Source: CAZSLO01 sp964608025
Lineage (GTDB): Bacteria > Chloroflexota > Dehalococcoidia > Lucifugimonadales > CAJWER01
Direction of reading: 5' to 3'
Length of the DNA: 52,128 nt
Assembly (NCBI GenBank): GCA_964608025.1
Contig: CAZSLO010000009.1
Location: forward strand, 1-52,128
Part shown: positions 44,806 through 52,128 of the stretch, in pieces
Layout: each line of letters begins with the position of its first letter
How positions within the stretch are numbered: the first letter of the stretch is position 1
Translations under genes and position numbers: made by a program
Notes under the pieces: generated by a model
Told to the model about the DNA's origin: nothing
The model's database searches: none
What the model saw: only the letters and a program-made list of their open reading frames with translations

Positions 44806-44825
44806 CCTGAAAGTTTAATTTCAGG
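44806..44825. terminator. Palindrome between convergent genes (possible bidirectional terminator)
   Basis: CCTGAAA-GTTTAA-TTTCAGG is a perfect 7-base stem with a 6-base loop, placed between the NHL stop and the PhyH stop. It overlaps the PhyH stop codon. T-runs are absent, so the call is tentative. Confidence 0.4.
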
Positions 44826-45678
44826 TAATTTCCCAACGATTATAGTCAATTCCAGGCGCCTCACTCTTCATACCTTTCGGCTTGTTGCCTCCATGGAAGT
44901 CTCCCTTGTGACTATTCTTATCCTTGAAATAAGGCTTAATGTCATCTGGCAAGGTCTCAACTTCATCATTGGGCCACTGTTCAACGTCATGGATCGGCCC
45001 CCCCCAAGCAGGACGATAGGCAATTGCTAGCATCTCGCGGGCATATTCGCCATTATTTGGAAAATTCCCGTGAAAAACCCGGTGATTGATTAACACTGCA
45101 GATCCCGCCTTTACCGGTACCATGACCTCATCCGGATGGCTTTCATATCTGAGATAGGGATTCCCATCCGCATGCATACTGAGGTGGGATCGAGGGACCA
45201 CGCGAAAAGGTGACACTTCTAGCGTAAGATCCTCAAGATAGTTGAGAACCCTGACAAGAACCGGCACACTCCCTTCGTATCCAAAAATTTCTGAGCCCCA
45301 CGGCTGTCCATCAGTGTGTAGAGAGATGCCGGGATGACCAGGTTCCGAACGGGCATATGCGTAACTCATTACAACAAGATCGTCACCAAAAAGTCGCTCC
45401 AAAAATGAGATAGTTGGTGGATTAGCTATCAATCTAGTGATGTTTCCACCTCTGAAGGCAAGACTACCAATCCCTCCACGTTGCTTTTCAGAATAATCCG
45501 TGCCTCTTGTTTCTATGTCAGAAACCTCTTCACGTAGTTGTGTGATCTTTTCATCTGTGAGTACGTTAGGGAGTACAAGGTATCCCTCCACTTCTAACAT
45601 CTTGACTTGTTCTCCAAAGGTCAGCTTCGTCCAGTCCCTGTCATCAACCCTCGGTTTATGTGTTATAGATTGTGCCAT
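44821..45678 (-). CDS. Phytanoyl-CoA dioxygenase (PhyH) family protein
   Basis: About 285 residues from ATG 45678, which has GGGGAG in place; ATG 45690 is four codons earlier. A 2-oxoglutarate/Fe(II) oxygenase fold: LHTDGQPWGSE holds the HxD iron ligands (about 121 and 123), HRVFHGNFPNNG the distal His, and REMLAIAYRPAW the 2-oxoglutarate Arg. Substrate unknown; many relatives hydroxylate small organic acids or phosphonates. It faces the NHL gene tail to tail. A 14-base palindrome (45788-45801) lies about 110 bases upstream and may be its operator. Confidence 0.88.
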   Translation of the reverse strand: MAQSITHKPRVDDRDWTKLTFGEQVKMLEVEGYLVLPNVLTDEKITQLREEVSDIETRGTDYSEKQRGGIGSLAFRGGNITRLIANPPTISFLERLFGDDLVVMSYAYARSEPGHPGISLHTDGQPWGSEIFGYEGSVPVLVRVLNYLEDLTLEVSPFRVVPRSHLSMHADGNPYLRYESHPDEVMVPVKAGSAVLINHRVFHGNFPNNGEYAREMLAIAYRPAWGGPIHDVEQWPNDEVETLPDDIKPYFKDKNSHKGDFHGGNKPKGMKSEAPGIDYNRWEIT

Positions 45679-45787
45679 GTCGCTCCCCATATCTTATTGA
45701 GTATTTTCGGTGTTCAAAGGTAACCGTAACACTCGATTCTATGATCAATTCACTCCTACTATACAACTATCCCAAAACAACCTAAAC

Positions 45788-45801
45788 CAATGTGCACATT
45801 G
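45788..45801. promoter_or_regulatory. 14-base perfect palindrome upstream of PhyH gene
   Basis: CAATGTGCACATTG reads the same on both strands. It sits in the 159-base gap between the PHP gene's stop and the PhyH start. Length and symmetry suit a dimeric regulator site; no regulator gene is adjacent. Confidence 0.45.
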
Positions 45802-45837
45802 CGCGTATTTGTATCAATATTCCCTATGGACAATGCT

Positions 45838-48438
45838 TTAGAATGAAACTCCTAGCTTACGCATACGCTCATGTATCGCCTCACGTGCCTCTATGAATGG
45901 CTTACTAAGGTATTCAATATGGTTATCATCTCCATGGCGATGGGTAACACGATCTGGTGGCATTTGTCCGGCGGTTTCCCGGATATAAGCCAAGTCGCCC
46001 TCAATGATGTTCAGCATATGTAAGGCAACATCCTTATCAAACATCCACCAATCTCCACCACAAGCCACGTAAGTAGGCCCCGAATGCGAGTATATTCCTC
46101 GCTTCAAATCATCATAATCCGGATCACCGAAGTACGTTGGACTCCCTGCCCGAATCGCTAGCCATGAGTGTGCGTCTACCTGTATAGATTCCTTCATTTC
46201 CAACCGGCGTGCTCCATCAGCAGATTTTACCGATGCAACGACTTCCCCGTTCTTGATAAGGTCAAGTCGCTGAATCGGTACAACGCTCTCTGCCCAAGCA
46301 TCTACCTCAACTGTCCCCGGGCTATCTATATCAACTGTGTCGCCAATTTCCTGTCCGTTTACAGAAAGGTGCAGGATAGGTCCAGCAGTCATGAATGTTC
46401 GGCCACGCCGTACGTTGGAACACCAATTATCAAAAGTGAACTCCTCACCTTCTTGCATCTTGACATATGTCCTATAAAAACCAAGAGGTGTTGCGTTATC
46501 CATCTTATCCGTCCCGCCAACAAGGGGTATTTGGTAACCGCAATTTAGAAGTCTGTAATATTCCTGGTGTGTATATTCTCGCTGGTGCCCCTTGAATTCG
46601 AGTGCATCCAAACGTCCTGTCGCAACCAGTACAACAACCTCTCTGCTGAAACCCCAAAAATGGGCAGATACAACCGTGCCGCCCTGAGCATGGCATTCAT
46701 CAGCCCAATAACTAAGGGTTGTATCCATAGTGCCACCTAAACCACCCTCTCCCTGTCCGTCTGAGGTAAACGGCATGATCGGGTCTTTAATTCCCCACAA
46801 CAACAAGTGACTCATCATATTTTGCCGATTTTCTTGGCAAACAGATACAATATGTTTGCCATCGCGAGTAGAAAATGGGTGGCCGGTAAATTCATCTACC
46901 CCGGAAAAGAGACTTCCCAACTGAGTCTGTTCAACATGGGCTATATTCACACCCTCACTTCTGGCATCAGTTAGTGCACCTATTGCAGAAATGAAGTGCA
47001 TATGAGGATCCCCGGAATACCAACCCTGATTATTCATGTCAGTCCAGCGCTTTAGTTTTATGACCAATTCTTGTTGGCCAGGTTCAACATACATCCGTTT
47101 TCTCAGTGGGTTGTATTCGAAGCCAGCAGCAATATCTACGATGATTTCTCCACGTGGAAGCCATCCCTCACAACGGCCATCTATATAAGCGTATGTGATC
47201 TGGCCTAGCCTTATATCGCCCCCGAGGTCAAAGTTGAACGTATCCAAATTCGAATTGACATGGTTTGGGTGTCCATAAGGCTGGTAAGGTACTCCCTCGG
47301 GGTTCCGGATATGAACCCGACATGGAACAGGCTCTCCGGTATCCTCGTCCTCTACGGTAATTTTGACCCAGTTTTTCCCCCGATCAAGTAATTCCAGCCT
47401 GACACCATCATCTTCAGAGTAGCCGTTTGCTTCCACATCTCCCCAGCAAACGTTACCTACGACCTGGCCAGCCTGTTTGACTGTTATAGTCGCAGACGGT
47501 ATAGCATTAATTTCAACGTAAGATGGGCTTGCATTATCGTTCTGGCTCTCGCCCCACCCAGCATAAGGCGCTGCTATGAAATCATCAGCGTTCTGGCGAG
47601 GCAATGCGTATGGATATTTTGCCCTACCTCGATCAACTTCTACTTCTAGATCAAATGGCTGGTCGGCATCTTTTTCTCGTTTCAAGATGACTTTAGTCGG
47701 CCGCATCCCATCACGAGCAAAAGGTTGCTCATCCAGGTGACCTAGAGTAATTCCAGCAATTAACATTTTTGGGCCATGGGGAATAATCTCTATAGAATCT
47801 ATGCTTGTATCTGGATATGGATTTACCCATGACCACAGCCAATACCGCTCGATGGGATCGCCACGTGTCTCAAGCTGCCTCCATCCAGCTTTGCCCCACT
47901 CTCCCTCGTATCTAGCCATAGGCTTTTCATACTGGTCAGTCACGGATAGATACTGGGAATGTCCCCCAGGTATGGCAGCGACCCCGGGAGCAGTCCCAAC
48001 TTCGAATCTCTCCCGTATCGGGACGTGCTCTTTTTTACCATCAGAAAAGTGGAAAACATATTCGGCAACCTCCTTACCCCACCGCGCATCTTCTACTATC
48101 GTGCTTTCCAGAAGAACATGGGCAAATATCACTCGCCGTGCGTTAAAGCCAATTGGAATGGTGTTCCCACCCCATTGCCCACCGGTTCCTACGAATAAAT
48201 TGCCACCCGAACCGTCCGGTGAACCCACCACAAAAGGCAGCCCTCTCATCGACTGTGGGCCGGCATGAACCGGGACGCCTAGATCAATTGCTTCCGACAT
48301 CGGGTCGGAAGTAGGAACAGCATACTTAGATGTTGCCGAACCCATTAGATGAACAGGTCCTGCATTTTCAGGGGTAGGTACAGCCTTTATCCCGACATTC
48401 ACCACGGATGATAAATCAATAGGTTGATAATCAGTCAT
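45838..48438 (-). CDS. Large CehA/McbA-like PHP-domain metallohydrolase
   Basis: 866 residues. Residues 1-350 are beta-rich and may bind carbohydrate or other ligands; about 355-465 are further beta strands with VKITVEDEDTGEPVPCRVHI. A PHP-type domain begins near 472, where GWYSGDPHMHF gives the HxH metal site (about 479-481). Later metal residues may lie in VVSAHFWGF and LVGGTDKMDNATP. The C-terminal segment ends in another beta region and a helix. CehA relatives act on carbaryl-type carbamates. No signal peptide is seen, unlike many such large hydrolases. It is divergent from the 48786 gene. Confidence 0.8.
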   Translation of the reverse strand: MTDYQPIDLSSVVNVGIKAVPTPENAGPVHLMGSATSKYAVPTSDPMSEAIDLGVPVHAGPQSMRGLPFVVGSPDGSGGNLFVGTGGQWGGNTIPIGFNARRVIFAHVLLESTIVEDARWGKEVAEYVFHFSDGKKEHVPIRERFEVGTAPGVAAIPGGHSQYLSVTDQYEKPMARYEGEWGKAGWRQLETRGDPIERYWLWSWVNPYPDTSIDSIEIIPHGPKMLIAGITLGHLDEQPFARDGMRPTKVILKREKDADQPFDLEVEVDRGRAKYPYALPRQNADDFIAAPYAGWGESQNDNASPSYVEINAIPSATITVKQAGQVVGNVCWGDVEANGYSEDDGVRLELLDRGKNWVKITVEDEDTGEPVPCRVHIRNPEGVPYQPYGHPNHVNSNLDTFNFDLGGDIRLGQITYAYIDGRCEGWLPRGEIIVDIAAGFEYNPLRKRMYVEPGQQELVIKLKRWTDMNNQGWYSGDPHMHFISAIGALTDARSEGVNIAHVEQTQLGSLFSGVDEFTGHPFSTRDGKHIVSVCQENRQNMMSHLLLWGIKDPIMPFTSDGQGEGGLGGTMDTTLSYWADECHAQGGTVVSAHFWGFSREVVVLVATGRLDALEFKGHQREYTHQEYYRLLNCGYQIPLVGGTDKMDNATPLGFYRTYVKMQEGEEFTFDNWCSNVRRGRTFMTAGPILHLSVNGQEIGDTVDIDSPGTVEVDAWAESVVPIQRLDLIKNGEVVASVKSADGARRLEMKESIQVDAHSWLAIRAGSPTYFGDPDYDDLKRGIYSHSGPTYVACGGDWWMFDKDVALHMLNIIEGDLAYIRETAGQMPPDRVTHRHGDDNHIEYLSKPFIEAREAIHERMRKLGVSF

Positions 48439-48524
48439 CTATTTCCTCCCACTGGGGTTAGCGGGATTCAACATGAAGCGATGTCTGGTGTCAAGAAGTT
48501 TATTGAAAGATATAGGGCTTCACT

Positions 48525-48660
48525 AGCCTAAACTCAATTTCTAACACCGGCATGACTCTCATAAACGATTTGAACTAGAGTATTAAATGAGAAGAGCAAT
48601 TTTTTCTCCAACACGAGGTCACAGTTGAAGATCTAAGCCTAAACTCAATTAATGCACCGG
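48525..48660. repeat. Direct repeat pair, possible duplicated operator
   Basis: AGCCTAAACTCAATT occurs at 48525-48539 and 48636-48650, 111 bases apart. CACCGG follows each copy after 5 and 4 bases respectively. Ten of these bases (CTAAACTCAA) also occur in the hyuA leader dyad on the minus strand. They lie in the divergent control region of two catabolic units. Confidence 0.55.
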
Positions 48661-48749
48661 GGAACAGAGATGAATAACTCCCAATTGACCTGATCATTAG
48701 AACATAATCACAAAAAATCCTTATAAGTCCTTTCGTTTGTCAATTTCGC

Positions 48750-48758
48750 TGCTATAAT
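48750..48758 (+). promoter_or_regulatory. Extended -10 promoter for the deacetylase-sialidase operon
   Basis: TGCTATAAT is a perfect extended -10; no good -35 is seen, which such promoters tolerate. The leader would be about 21 bases, ending with AAGGAG (48774-48779) six bases before ATG 48786. Confidence 0.65.
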
Positions 48759-48785
48759 GCCGGCCAACCCGGTAAGGAGATCACA

Positions 48786-50558
48786 ATGCCCAATAGTTCA
48801 ATTGCGGTAATCGCTGACTTCGAGTCCCCTAGAGATGGTATCGGTGATCTCCCGGCCTTTGCTACTAAATACATTACTGAGATATTGGGACACGCGGGAG
48901 TTCCATTCGATCTGCTGGATCCAGATGCTATTCCCAGCGATATTGATGGGTACACGGTAGCGTTAATCCCACGCAACTCGAAATTCACATTAGATCAAAA
49001 CATGGCCCTGGTGAAATTCGTTGATGATGGCGGTACTGTGATTGGAACAGCGGGAACCTGTGAACTTGATGGGCTTTTCGGAGTGGAGACCCTGGGTCCA
49101 ATAACCGAGGGATATATAAAGCCCCCAAAATCATCTAACCCGATCACTGCTGCTATAACAAGGGAAGTCCATGTATTCGGCGGCAGTAGGGTACGTGCTG
49201 ACTATGGCAACTCCCTTTCGTTTTTAGAAGTCGACGACGGTTCAGTGTTTGACGGGGTAATTGAAAACCGTCATGGTAGAGGAAGGGCGATACTATTTGC
49301 CTTTGACTTGGTCACAACGATAGCCCACCTTCAAATGGGCCATCCACTGGTTCCGGTACCACCACGCGAAGCCATTAATGCGTCTGCCGGAACTGTCCTG
49401 GACAAAGACCGCGACCGAGACAGGATCGAGATAAAGGATCACGACGACCTCTACTACCCAACAACTAATAGAGGACCGGATGGTTTAGTCGAATACAATC
49501 AAGAACTATACCTCCATCCTATGGCTGATGACATCAAGGGAATGCTACTTAGGGCCATTTTCCACGCCCACACCAAGGCTCAGAAAGAACTCCCGGTACT
49601 CTGGTACTGGCCACGCGGCAAGCAGTCTATAGCACATATGTCACATGATAGTGATGGACAAAGGGTGTCACAGGCATGGAGCCTGTACCATATTCTTGAT
49701 GAACTCGGGATACAGACTACGTGGTGCACAATGCCAGTAGATGGTTGGACACGGGAATTCTTCGATACCTTAAAGAATTACGGCCATGAAATCGCCCTCC
49801 ACTACGCATTCGGCCGATCTCCTTCTAGGACTGACCACCGTTGGAGCCAAACAGACTTCAATTGGCAAGTCGATTGGCTTTGTTACATGGCACAGGTACC
49901 ACGCATAATATCCAACAAAAACCACGGTCTTGGAATGAAAGGACGTTTAGAGTTCTATCAATGGTGTGAAGCCAAGGGAATCCAGGTCGACCAGAGCCAT
50001 GGGGATTTCGGGTTCACGTTTGGTACTTCACATCCATTTTTCCCGATGGACGATGGTAAGCCTCAAGGTTCGTACATAGATGTCCTGGCACTCCCATTCC
50101 TCACACAAGACGCTGCGGTCACAGGCCCGATCGCCTTTATCAACCCTTTGGCCGACAAATGCCACGAGGCATACGGAGTTGCCCATTACCTTTATCACCC
50201 TTCCCATAGTGAAGACCCTGGTAATGAACGTGCTATCCGAGAAACAGTAGCCTATACCCGTAGTCTGGATATGGAGTGGTGGAAGTCCGACGACATAGGT
50301 GCCTGGGAACGGGCTAGGCGTGACTTAACATTGACCAAGACATCCCAGAACTCGACCTACGAGATCAAATCTGGCAAGCCACTAAAAGACGCCACTGTAC
50401 TTTTCCTCGAAACAAATGGGGCTACTAATGGACAGGTAGTTGTTGATGATGATCCGCTCGATACGATAACGGTCGAGCGCTACGGACACAAGTTCAAACA
50501 GGTTATCTCGAATCTTGATGGAGATCACGAGGTTCTCTCATCAAAGGAAACCAACTGA
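48786..50558 (+). CDS. Polysaccharide deacetylase-like protein with N-terminal amidotransferase-like domain
   Basis: 590 residues. 1-175 resembles a class I amidotransferase or beta-galactosidase trimerisation-like fold (IAVIADFESPRDG, DGGTVIGTAGTCELDGLFG), without a clear catalytic Cys triad. From about 270 a NodB-like domain begins: SIAHMSHDSDGQR gives the DD-type metal Asp residues (288, 290), and HEIALHYAFGRS the metal His. The domain usually deacetylates N-acetyl sugars, but relatives hydrolyse other amides. TGATG overlap couples it to the downstream sialidase-like gene. No signal peptide is seen. Confidence 0.75.
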   Translation: MPNSSIAVIADFESPRDGIGDLPAFATKYITEILGHAGVPFDLLDPDAIPSDIDGYTVALIPRNSKFTLDQNMALVKFVDDGGTVIGTAGTCELDGLFGVETLGPITEGYIKPPKSSNPITAAITREVHVFGGSRVRADYGNSLSFLEVDDGSVFDGVIENRHGRGRAILFAFDLVTTIAHLQMGHPLVPVPPREAINASAGTVLDKDRDRDRIEIKDHDDLYYPTTNRGPDGLVEYNQELYLHPMADDIKGMLLRAIFHAHTKAQKELPVLWYWPRGKQSIAHMSHDSDGQRVSQAWSLYHILDELGIQTTWCTMPVDGWTREFFDTLKNYGHEIALHYAFGRSPSRTDHRWSQTDFNWQVDWLCYMAQVPRIISNKNHGLGMKGRLEFYQWCEAKGIQVDQSHGDFGFTFGTSHPFFPMDDGKPQGSYIDVLALPFLTQDAAVTGPIAFINPLADKCHEAYGVAHYLYHPSHSEDPGNERAIRETVAYTRSLDMEWWKSDDIGAWERARRDLTLTKTSQNSTYEIKSGKPLKDATVLFLETNGATNGQVVVDDDPLDTITVERYGHKFKQVISNLDGDHEVLSSKETN

Positions 50559-51667
50559 TGAAACATTCCGTAATACTAAAGACTGATGGATATTACACAG
50601 CATTCCCGGTACTAGACCATTTACCGGATGGTCGTTTGTCAATCGCGATTCCCAGGGCACCTTTTAGAGATCATCATGCAGTGCAAGAATGGATTGTGCT
50701 GGTTTCTACTGATAACGGCGATACATGGAATCAAAGTGATGATCCAACCGTACCTGCCAATTGGCCAGGCAACAGCCCTAGGGAAAAATATGACCGGTTC
50801 TGCAAGATAACGGAAAATGGCACCTACATCTGCACGGGGACCATGGGATGGGAAGTCCGACCCGCTGGAAAAATAGACCAGGATGTAGCCAAAGATTTCA
50901 CCGTCCTCGACCATCCCCACGATCCAGATTCAAAATTGATCCACCAGTCCAAGGTATTTATCAAACGTTCACACGATGAAGGGAATACATGGGAAACCCG
51001 TCAATGGAAAGTGCCCCTGTTTAGAACCCTCATCGGGTTTCCAAGGGCCGATGTCCTAGACGATGGAACAATTTTGGTCCCTTTGGGGGGCCGACCTGTC
51101 GTTGACGAGGATTTACTGGAGTCCGACTCAGAAGAGTTCGGTCAGACCTTCGCCTGGCGTTCTACTGATGATGGGGATTCCTTCACATTAATCCCGCTAC
51201 CTATGGGTTTAGACCACGACGAAACCGCATTTCTCGGGCTAGGTAACGGGAAAGTAATATCGTTGGGGCGAACTACGAATTTCTTCATCCAGCGATGGTC
51301 AGATGATTCAGGATTAACTTGGAGCCAGCCGGTCAATACAAACATATATTGCCCAGCGTCACCTCCCAACCTGGTTAAACTCCGTGACGGCAGGGTCTTA
51401 TGCACTTACGGGCACAGGCTAGAGCCGATGGGTATACGTGCCGTAATTAGCCACGACGATGGTGAAACCTGGGACGTAGACAATACGATAATCCTGCGCG
51501 ATGATGGCGGCTACGCAACTCAACTTGATCCTGCTGGAGGACGAGCAAGATCTGATAACGGTTATCCAATGTCGACTCAACTACCCGACGGCAGCATTTT
51601 TACTGTCTATTACATCACTCTATCCGACCGAATAACCCATGTGGCTTCTACTCACTGGGAAGTTTGA
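50558..51667 (+). CDS. Sialidase/BNR-repeat protein, copy 1
   Basis: 369 residues with five Asp boxes: STDNGDTWN, SHDEGNTWE, STDDGDSFT, SDDSGLTWS and SHDDGETWD. They mark a six-bladed propeller. FPRADVLDDGTILVPL and TYGHRLEPMGIRA carry likely active-site features, but the conserved sialidase Arg triad was not confirmed. No signal peptide. It starts within the upstream stop codon (TGATG), so the pair is coupled. Carbohydrate release or another glycan/ligand activity is inferred; a pure binding propeller is possible. Confidence 0.85.
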   Translation: MKHSVILKTDGYYTAFPVLDHLPDGRLSIAIPRAPFRDHHAVQEWIVLVSTDNGDTWNQSDDPTVPANWPGNSPREKYDRFCKITENGTYICTGTMGWEVRPAGKIDQDVAKDFTVLDHPHDPDSKLIHQSKVFIKRSHDEGNTWETRQWKVPLFRTLIGFPRADVLDDGTILVPLGGRPVVDEDLLESDSEEFGQTFAWRSTDDGDSFTLIPLPMGLDHDETAFLGLGNGKVISLGRTTNFFIQRWSDDSGLTWSQPVNTNIYCPASPPNLVKLRDGRVLCTYGHRLEPMGIRAVISHDDGETWDVDNTIILRDDGGYATQLDPAGGRARSDNGYPMSTQLPDGSIFTVYYITLSDRITHVASTHWEV

Positions 51668-51820
51668 AAAGGTAGACCACTATTAATAGAAACTCATCAA
51701 ATACAGTTACGCCTACCAAATATTCCTACTCGTCCATATCGAGTTTTGAACTAAGCACCCCAGAGACATGTATATCCATCAAGTTTTCTAGACAGCTCAG
51801 TAAATGAAAGGAAAGACAAA

Positions 51821-52128
51821 ATGAAACATTCTGAAATATTCAGGGAACAAGGAGTATACGGCGCATTCCCAATACTCAATCATCTACCGGACGGCAGGCT
51901 AACCATAGGATTCAGCTTATCTCCGTTTCATGATCACTGGGCTCTTGGGGAATGGACAGTCTTAGTATCAACGGATGAAGGGGATAGCTGGACAAAGACC
52001 GACGATCCGACTATTCCGGCAACATGGCCAGCCTCGAATCCTAGAGAACAAAGCGACCGGTTCGCAGGTGTAATGGCAGACGGCACCTACGTATGTGCTG
52101 GGGCCGTGGGTATAGAGGGATGGGACGA
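51821..52128 (+). CDS. Sialidase/BNR-repeat protein, copy 2 (partial, runs off right edge)
   Basis: ATG 51821 follows AAGGAA and opens a frame of 102 residues still open at the window end. It reads MKHSEIFREQGVYGAFPILN and parallels copy 1's MKHSVILKTDGYYTAFPVLD, with the matching Asp box STDEGDSWT and a PATWPASNPRE block. It is a tandem duplicate of the preceding gene, separated by 153 bases with no clear terminator. Confidence 0.85.
   Translation, partial: MKHSEIFREQGVYGAFPILNHLPDGRLTIGFSLSPFHDHWALGEWTVLVSTDEGDSWTKTDDPTIPATWPASNPREQSDRFAGVMADGTYVCAGAVGIEGWD

Larger units (their letters stand above)
48439..48785. other. 347-base divergent intergenic region
   Basis: It holds a 15-base direct repeat pair (48525-48539 and 48636-48650), each followed by CACCGG, and an extended -10 promoter at 48750-48758 for the plus-strand operon. 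The minus-strand promoter for the PHP gene was not identified. No gene or RNA is visible. Confidence 0.6.

Noticed and set aside
1..52128. tRNA, rRNA, CRISPR arrays, IS elements, integrases
   Set aside because: I looked at every larger gap and saw no T-loop-like sequence, regular short repeats with spacers, or transposase/integrase gene. A tRNA scan would settle it.

Overview
The window is a compact bacterial chromosome segment, fairly AT-rich by eye, with short gaps, several ATGA or TGATG overlaps between genes and frequent TTG/GTG starts. It mixes housekeeping genes (mdh, icd, folP-folK, glyS, mnmA, rnhB, thiE, hppA) with many enzymes for oxidising and hydrolysing small organic molecules: hydantoinase A/B, DAO-family flavoenzymes, Gfo/Idh/MocA dehydrogenases, amidohydrolases, a phytanoyl-CoA dioxygenase and sialidase-like propellers. 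With the alpha2-type glycyl-tRNA synthetase and the DUF1800/NHL proteins, this suggests a heterotrophic Chloroflexota bacterium, possibly of the marine SAR202 type. That placement is inference; the window has no rRNA or ribosomal protein gene.

Layout. 1-412 (-): start of a secreted lipoprotein with an HNH/DUF1524-type motif, cut by the left edge. 648-770 (-): possible 40-residue membrane peptide. 902-12584 (-): a catabolic run transcribed in the order hyuA, hyuB, maleate-isomerase-like protein, M19 dipeptidase-like protein, Asp/Glu/hydantoin-racemase-like protein, DAO oxidoreductase, class IV aminotransferase, SRPBCC protein, dimethylglycine/sarcosine-dehydrogenase-like flavoprotein. It reads as a route for N-methylated amine or hydantoin-type compounds. 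12842-17431: divergent Gfo/Idh/MocA genes, the plus-strand one leading a DUF1800 gene and an NHL propeller gene. 17562-24504 (-): mdh, a PHA-system-like protein, icd, a biotin carboxyltransferase, an arrestin-like protein, a small carboxylase subunit and an acyl-CoA carboxyltransferase. No biotin carboxylase gene is present, which would fit a transcarboxylase. 24611-25929 (+): folP-folK. 25940-37358 (-): Trm112-like, CopD-like, TlpA-like, SbcD/Mre11, GlyS, HppA, an orphan oligopeptide-type permease, translin-like, ThiE fusion, RNase HII, MnmA. 37598-39341 (+): a three-gene set of small protein, DUF4178-like protein and double-DUF350 membrane protein. 39358-42102 (-): an unrecognised protein and two amidohydrolase-fold proteins. 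42304-44759 (+): a second DUF1800-NHL pair. 44821-48438 (-): PhyH dioxygenase and a large CehA/McbA-like PHP protein. 48786 to the right edge (+): deacetylase-like protein and two tandem sialidase-like proteins, the last cut off.

The most system-like novelty is the DUF1800 + NHL propeller pair, present twice with the same order and the same 11-base gap. Neither copy has an adjacent DUF1501 gene, the usual DUF1800 partner, or an obvious signal peptide. The small-protein/DUF4178/DUF350 operon is a second candidate. No CRISPR array, insertion sequence, phage gene, tRNA or rRNA was recognised.
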